From the NCBI GenBank assembly GCA_002753335.1, contig PEAD01000008.1:1-64000 (forward strand): 64,000 bases of DNA. Direction: 5' to 3'. Below are positions 60,161-64,000 of the stretch, one piece after another (position 1 is the first letter of the stretch; each line of letters opens with the position of its first letter). Position numbers and translations under genes: made by a program. This stretch comes from Nitrospirae bacterium MYbin3 (lineage in GTDB: Bacteria; Nitrospirota; Thermodesulfovibrionia; Thermodesulfovibrionales; Dissulfurispiraceae). The notes below the pieces were generated by a model that saw only the letters and a program-made list of their open reading frames with translations, searched no databases and had not been told where the DNA came from.

Positions 60161-63100
60161 CTATTTGTCTAGGACTTCTCTGACCTTTCTTGCTAATATG
60201 ATGGGATTGATAGGCTTTGAAATAAACTCAAACCCCTCTTTCAATATCCCTTTTCTTGAAATTATATCGTCTGTGTAGCCGCTCATAAATATTGTCTTAA
60301 TATCACTTCGGTGTTTGCTTATTTCTTCATATGCTTCTTTACCATTTTTTATCGGCATTATTACATCAAGCAGCAGAAGTTCTATCGCGTCCTTATTCTG
60401 AAGAAATTTCATCACAGCGTCCTCGCCGCTAATGGCTTCAATAATTTTATAGCCGTACTCTTGAAGGGTCAGGCTGATTATTTTTCTGACTCTTTCATCA
60501 TCCTCAGCTACAAGTATAATCTCACCTTTACCAAAAGAGATGGCCGGATCAGTTTCAACCAAAGTCTCTGTTGGTTTATTTGCCAGGGGCAGATAAATCT
60601 TGAAAGTTGTCCCCTTGCCTAGTTCGCTATACACAATGATATTGCCGCCATGCTGTTTGACTATTCCGTATACCATAGCCAGTCCCAATCCAGTGCCTTT
60701 GCCTATTCCTTTTGTTGTAAAGAATGGCTCAAATATGTTCTCCTTGGTTTTCTTGTCCATGCCTATTCCAGTATCTGATACCGTTAGCAATGCATACCGC
60801 CCGGGGCTTTCAAAAAGGTTTTCCTCAGCATAATTTTTATCTACAGTAATCTCTTCTGTCTGTATAACTAAATGTCCGCCATCAGCCATTGCATCGCGAG
60901 CATTGGTAGCGAGGTTCAATAAGACCTGCTCTATCTGCGATGAGTCAACAAGCACAGGAAGTGCATCGTTTAAAAGAATACTGTTTAGCTCTATGTCTTC
61001 TCCTATAACCCTCACAAGCATTGTGTGCATTTTCTTGACTATAGAGTTAAGGTCTACCTGTTTTAGGCTGATAGTCTGCTTTCTGCTGAAGGCAAGTAGG
61101 CTCTTAGTCAATTCTGCTGCTCTATCTGCTGAAGATAATACCTCACTTATAAAATCCCTTGCTTTTTCATCGTCCTTAATTCTCTTTTGCGCCATTGTGC
61201 CGAATCCGATGATAGCCTGCAGTATGTTGTTAAAATCATGCGCTACTCCTCCTGCAAGCGTCCCTATTGCCTCCATCTTTTGCGATTGGCGGAGCTGGTT
61301 TTCGAGATTCTTGTGCTCGGTGATATCCAGCACAATGCCTTCTATGATTAAATCATCATCACTGCGTTTTAAGACAATTGAGCGATCATTTACCCATCGC
61401 CAATCACCATTACTATTGCGAAGTCTGTAGCGAACCTCAAACATCTTGCTCTCTTCGGCATCGTTTATAGCTTGTATTACAATATTCTTGTCATCAGGAT
61501 GTATTGATTCGCTCCAGAGCATTGGATTATCGTAGAGTGTCTTTATAGAACATCCAAAAAGCTCGGCTGCTTTAGGAGAGTAGAATAGGCCGCCACGCTT
61601 AGTCGAAAAACGATAAAAGACAGCTGGCGAATTTTCCATCATAGAGCGGTATTGTTTATCTTTCTCGGTCAGTGCTTCTTCAGCCTTTTTCTGCCTTATA
61701 ACCTTAAACACACTATCCATAAGCAGCTGCAACTGGAGAATATCTATTTGGGTGTAGTCATTGCTCTTATTGGCTACGCCCACGACCGCAATAATCCTAT
61801 TATCATTGAAAACTGGAACTGTCATGTACTTGAAAAGCCGCACATGCCCTTCCGGATAACCTTTTTTAAGGGAATTTTCGGCCTCAAAGTCGTTGACAAT
61901 AATTTCTTTGCGCTGCCTTACAGCCTCTCCCCATATGCCTGTATTATCAAGTTCGTAGCAGGTTTCAGGTTTTGTAATAGAACATTCCTTCATAACATCT
62001 TTGGACCAGCTATTTAAAATAAATTGCCTTCGGTCCTCATCATAATGGTAGATATACCCTATTTTGCTTTCGGTTAGTTTTATAGCTTCTGAAAGGGCAT
62101 AGTCTAAAAAACTCTGCATGTTTTCCCATGGGTATTGCAAAATATTCACAAGACTGACAAGGCGAGTTCGGTTTTTGTTTTCTTCTTCTTCAGATCTTTT
62201 TCGCTCGGTGACATCTCTGCAGGTAGAAAGAATAAATGACCTGTTCTGAGTCCGAACATAACAGGCATTTACTTCCGTAGGGATGACTTTGCCATCCTTG
62301 GTGATATGTTCAGTATCGAAAATATAACTGCCGTATTCAGTTATTTTGGATATTCTCTCAGTCGCATACTGGGCATGTTCTGGGCTGTCTATTTGGGTCA
62401 CATGCATTGAACGCAGTTCTTCTTTGTTATATTTATACCTGATGCAGACTACTTCGTTGACATCAATAATTTCACCTTTCTCGCCTACGATGAAAATAGC
62501 GTCAGCAGATTTATCAAAAAGTGTGCGGAAATTTTCCTCGCTTGCTTTAAGATCTTCCTTTGCTTTTTCTTTTTCGAGAATCTCGGTCTCAAGGCTTTTT
62601 GTCTTTTCCTTTACCCGCTGCCTCAGTCCGGTATTAAAGAAAAATAGCACAATTATCGCAAACAATCCTGAACCTACAGAACCTGTTAGCATAAACGCCA
62701 TGTATGCTTCCTTTTCTATTGGAACTCTCATGGATTCAACAGCTCTTATTTCCCCGACCTTCTCATGAAATCCTCCCTCCAATGGATACAGTTTTCTCAA
62801 TCCAATAGGCGCATCTTCAGGATTACCATGGCAACGCATGCAGCGCTGTTCATTTTTCAGAAAGGGAATTGCATAATACAAATATTTTTCACCTTTTACA
62901 GTTACAACCTCTTCGTATTCTTTGACTGAGGGATTTTCATTGAAAAGTTTGATTAGTTTTGCCTCTCGCTCATCTGCTTTGTTAACAGGATTTCGGGGGT
63001 TGTTGGCCGCCATTTTGTAATAAATTGGTCTCATTCCGTCTTTTTGACGTTCTTCATTGTAAAGACCGTGCATTGTTCTAACTATGTAAGACGATGACAG

Positions 63101-63337
63101 AACTTGCGGATTGTAAAAATCCTTAGCAACGTATCCGTGATCCATAGCACTGAAAATGGCTGGATGCAATACTTTCTGAATGTATAAGTGAAAGCCTTTG
63201 TTCGATAATAATATGTTCATAATATCATCTTTAGCTTGGTGGATAAAGTATCTGTTGATTGCAATATGCAGGATTGCAGCAAAAATAATTGCTACAATTA
63301 ACGGCACTATAAGGAATTGTAAAATATTTCTCCTCAT
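60161..63337 (-). CDS. Hybrid sensor kinase with periplasmic c-type heme motif
   Basis: 1058 aa. First transmembrane helix (FLIVPLIVAIIFAAILHIAI), a periplasmic DUF3365/Tll0287-like domain (about 30-205) carrying C166-M-R-C169-H170, a c-type heme attachment motif, a second helix (LTGSVGSGLFAIIVLFFFN), then cytoplasmic PAS (about 268-385), GAF (about 395-545), PAS (about 560-680), HisKA with His700 in VAHDFNN, HATPase (DTGIGMD, GKGTGLGL) and a C-terminal receiver with Asp991 in LLLDVIMP. A covalently bound heme could sense redox state or gases in the periplasm. No ribosome site; a TATGAT box ends six bases upstream. Confidence 0.93.
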   Translation of the reverse strand: MRRNILQFLIVPLIVAIIFAAILHIAINRYFIHQAKDDIMNILLSNKGFHLYIQKVLHPAIFSAMDHGYVAKDFYNPQVLSSSYIVRTMHGLYNEERQKDGMRPIYYKMAANNPRNPVNKADEREAKLIKLFNENPSVKEYEEVVTVKGEKYLYYAIPFLKNEQRCMRCHGNPEDAPIGLRKLYPLEGGFHEKVGEIRAVESMRVPIEKEAYMAFMLTGSVGSGLFAIIVLFFFNTGLRQRVKEKTKSLETEILEKEKAKEDLKASEENFRTLFDKSADAIFIVGEKGEIIDVNEVVCIRYKYNKEELRSMHVTQIDSPEHAQYATERISKITEYGSYIFDTEHITKDGKVIPTEVNACYVRTQNRSFILSTCRDVTERKRSEEEENKNRTRLVSLVNILQYPWENMQSFLDYALSEAIKLTESKIGYIYHYDEDRRQFILNSWSKDVMKECSITKPETCYELDNTGIWGEAVRQRKEIIVNDFEAENSLKKGYPEGHVRLFKYMTVPVFNDNRIIAVVGVANKSNDYTQIDILQLQLLMDSVFKVIRQKKAEEALTEKDKQYRSMMENSPAVFYRFSTKRGGLFYSPKAAELFGCSIKTLYDNPMLWSESIHPDDKNIVIQAINDAEESKMFEVRYRLRNSNGDWRWVNDRSIVLKRSDDDLIIEGIVLDITEHKNLENQLRQSQKMEAIGTLAGGVAHDFNNILQAIIGFGTMAQKRIKDDEKARDFISEVLSSADRAAELTKSLLAFSRKQTISLKQVDLNSIVKKMHTMLVRVIGEDIELNSILLNDALPVLVDSSQIEQVLLNLATNARDAMADGGHLVIQTEEITVDKNYAEENLFESPGRYALLTVSDTGIGMDKKTKENIFEPFFTTKGIGKGTGLGLAMVYGIVKQHGGNIIVYSELGKGTTFKIYLPLANKPTETLVETDPAISFGKGEIILVAEDDERVRKIISLTLQEYGYKIIEAISGEDAVMKFLQNKDAIELLLLDVIMPIKNGKEAYEEISKHRSDIKTIFMSGYTDDIISRKGILKEGFEFISKPINPIILARKVREVLDK

Positions 63338-63343
63338 TGGTTA

Positions 63344-63349
63344 ATCATA
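63344..63349 (-). promoter_or_regulatory. TATGAT box six bases from the hybrid kinase start
   Basis: Minus-strand TATGAT six bases (TAACCA) before the ATG at 63337, no ribosome site. Another leaderless-type start. The rest of the 212-base gap to mqnA shows no gene. Confidence 0.4.
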
Positions 63350-63549
63350 AAATAATAAATATAGTTTTTCAATTGTTTTCTGTATGCAACGGTTAGACAT
63401 TTCTGAAGTTCCATATTTATGGTTGTAATATTGAGAAGATCCGATGCAGGTGAAGAACTGACAACATACAAAAGCCTTGATGACTTTTTCAAAAAATGGG
63501 CGCTTAATGCTTCAAGCAAAAACCTCCACGGGGAAAAGCTGTTGCCCCC

Positions 63550-64000
63550 TCAATGCGTTAGCCCGCCGAGTTCAATAAGATATTTTTTAAAAAGCTCCAG
63601 CCCAGCCAGATGCTTAGAATCAAACCCGTAATCAATAATCTTCCAGTAAGCAACTATATCCTGTTGCGGCATAAACAGCTTCGCAGTAGAGGCCTCTGCA
63701 ATCGCTTCAAGGTCTTCAAAAGCCTTGGTCTTAGCCTCATCAAGGCTTCTCAAAAAATCAGGGTAATGCGCTTGTTTAACAGACTCTTTTCTAGCAATCC
63801 ATAAGGCGAAAACAAACGGCAGTCCGGTATGTTCATTCCATATTTTACCGAGGTCATAAACTATCAAATCTTTATTTGTGATGCATGAAGAACCTGCTTT
63901 CAAAGCATCATCGCCGATAAGAAGAAACGCCTCTTTCCCCGAAAGCTCCGGCCTGTCTGAGCTTATCAAGCTGATTTTTTTTAAACAGTAAAACCTACGC
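63550..64000 (-). CDS. mqnA: Chorismate dehydratase MqnA (partial, 5' end beyond the window)
   Basis: The frame is open to the window edge, so the visible 150 or so residues are the C-terminal part; an internal TTG at 63969 is not a start. Visible: KKISLISSDRPELSGKEAFLLIGDDALKA, then DLIVYDLGKIWNEHTGLPFVFALWIARK, the strongly conserved MqnA segment, and a C-terminal YFKKYLIELGG-like helix. MqnA removes water from chorismate to start the futalosine route to menaquinone, which implies anaerobic or microaerobic respiration with menaquinone. Other mqn genes are not in view. Confidence 0.9.
   Translation of the reverse strand, partial: RRFYCLKKISLISSDRPELSGKEAFLLIGDDALKAGSSCITNKDLIVYDLGKIWNEHTGLPFVFALWIARKESVKQAHYPDFLRSLDEAKTKAFEDLEAIAEASTAKLFMPQQDIVAYWKIIDYGFDSKHLAGLELFKKYLIELGGLTH

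Noticed and set aside
63419-63631. Possible 70-aa plus-strand protein between the hybrid kinase and mqnA
   Set aside because: Its second half is antisense to mqnA, there is no ribosome site, and no conserved motif is visible.

Overview
The window is a gene-dense bacterial chromosome segment of about 66 protein genes. I found no rRNA, tRNA, CRISPR array or complete insertion sequence. The cell is Gram-negative: there is an LpxL/HtrB-type lipid A acyltransferase, an outer-membrane-like barrel protein and several lipoproteins. Other markers are the MEP isoprenoid route (dxs, ispA), menaquinone by the futalosine route (mqnA), cytochrome c maturation system II (CcsA/ResB), a class I two-subunit fumarase, a tripartite tricarboxylate transporter, and many PAS/GAF kinases and c-di-GMP proteins. 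The block yicC-remA(DUF370)-gmk-rpoZ-coaBC is typical of anaerobic or microaerophilic Nitrospirota and Desulfobacterota-like lineages. My best guess is a Nitrospirota (Thermodesulfovibrionia-like) or deltaproteobacterial organism; this is inference from gene content only.

Layout. 1-3.5 kb: the end of a tct transport operon, hemB, an IscA-like carrier and a lipoprotein. 3.5-7.5 kb: an accessory stretch with dispersed repeats, a small antitoxin-like gene, a radical SAM enzyme next to a secreted barrel protein with an Asn/Gly-rich tail, a divergent XRE regulator with a palindromic operator, and vapBC. 7.5-22 kb: a metallo-beta-lactamase-fold nuclease, a galT-like gene, a soluble histidine kinase with a receiver protein, rlmD-like, miaA, then the minus-strand genes dxs, ispA, guaA and guaB, an amidohydrolase, and a plus-strand SspB-like adaptor. 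22.2-22.5 kb: a foldback repeat element. 22.5-33.6 kb: an ABC/FtsX/lipoprotein operon, a BON protein, an EF-hand membrane protein with an unknown partner, msrAB, mnmA, hisF-hisA, a DUF3108 protein and a TlpA-TPR protein. 33.7-37.6 kb: ccsA-resB, DUF1232, DUF3786, a rhodanese-ferritin fusion and an orphan.

37.6-46.3 kb is one long minus-strand housekeeping operon: DUF167, yicC, remA, gmk, rpoZ, coaBC, a TPR gene, pepP, efp, accB, accC, thiE. 46.3-64 kb holds a chemoreceptor with two CZB-like domains facing a PilZ-HD-GYP gene, then tlyA, wrbA, a yprB-like exonuclease, xerC/D, an HD hydrolase, lpxL and a response regulator on the plus strand. It ends on the minus strand with a CBS-PAS-GGDEF protein, the two fumarase subunits, a hybrid kinase with a c-type heme motif and a truncated mqnA.

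The least explained items are: (i) the radical SAM / Gly-tailed barrel / XRE locus at 4.0-6.8 kb; (ii) a dispersed palindromic repeat found at gene 3' ends; (iii) nine operon-leading genes whose start codon follows a -10-like box by 5-9 bases with no Shine-Dalgarno sequence, suggesting frequent leaderless transcription; and (iv) an EF-hand membrane protein with an unknown neighbour.
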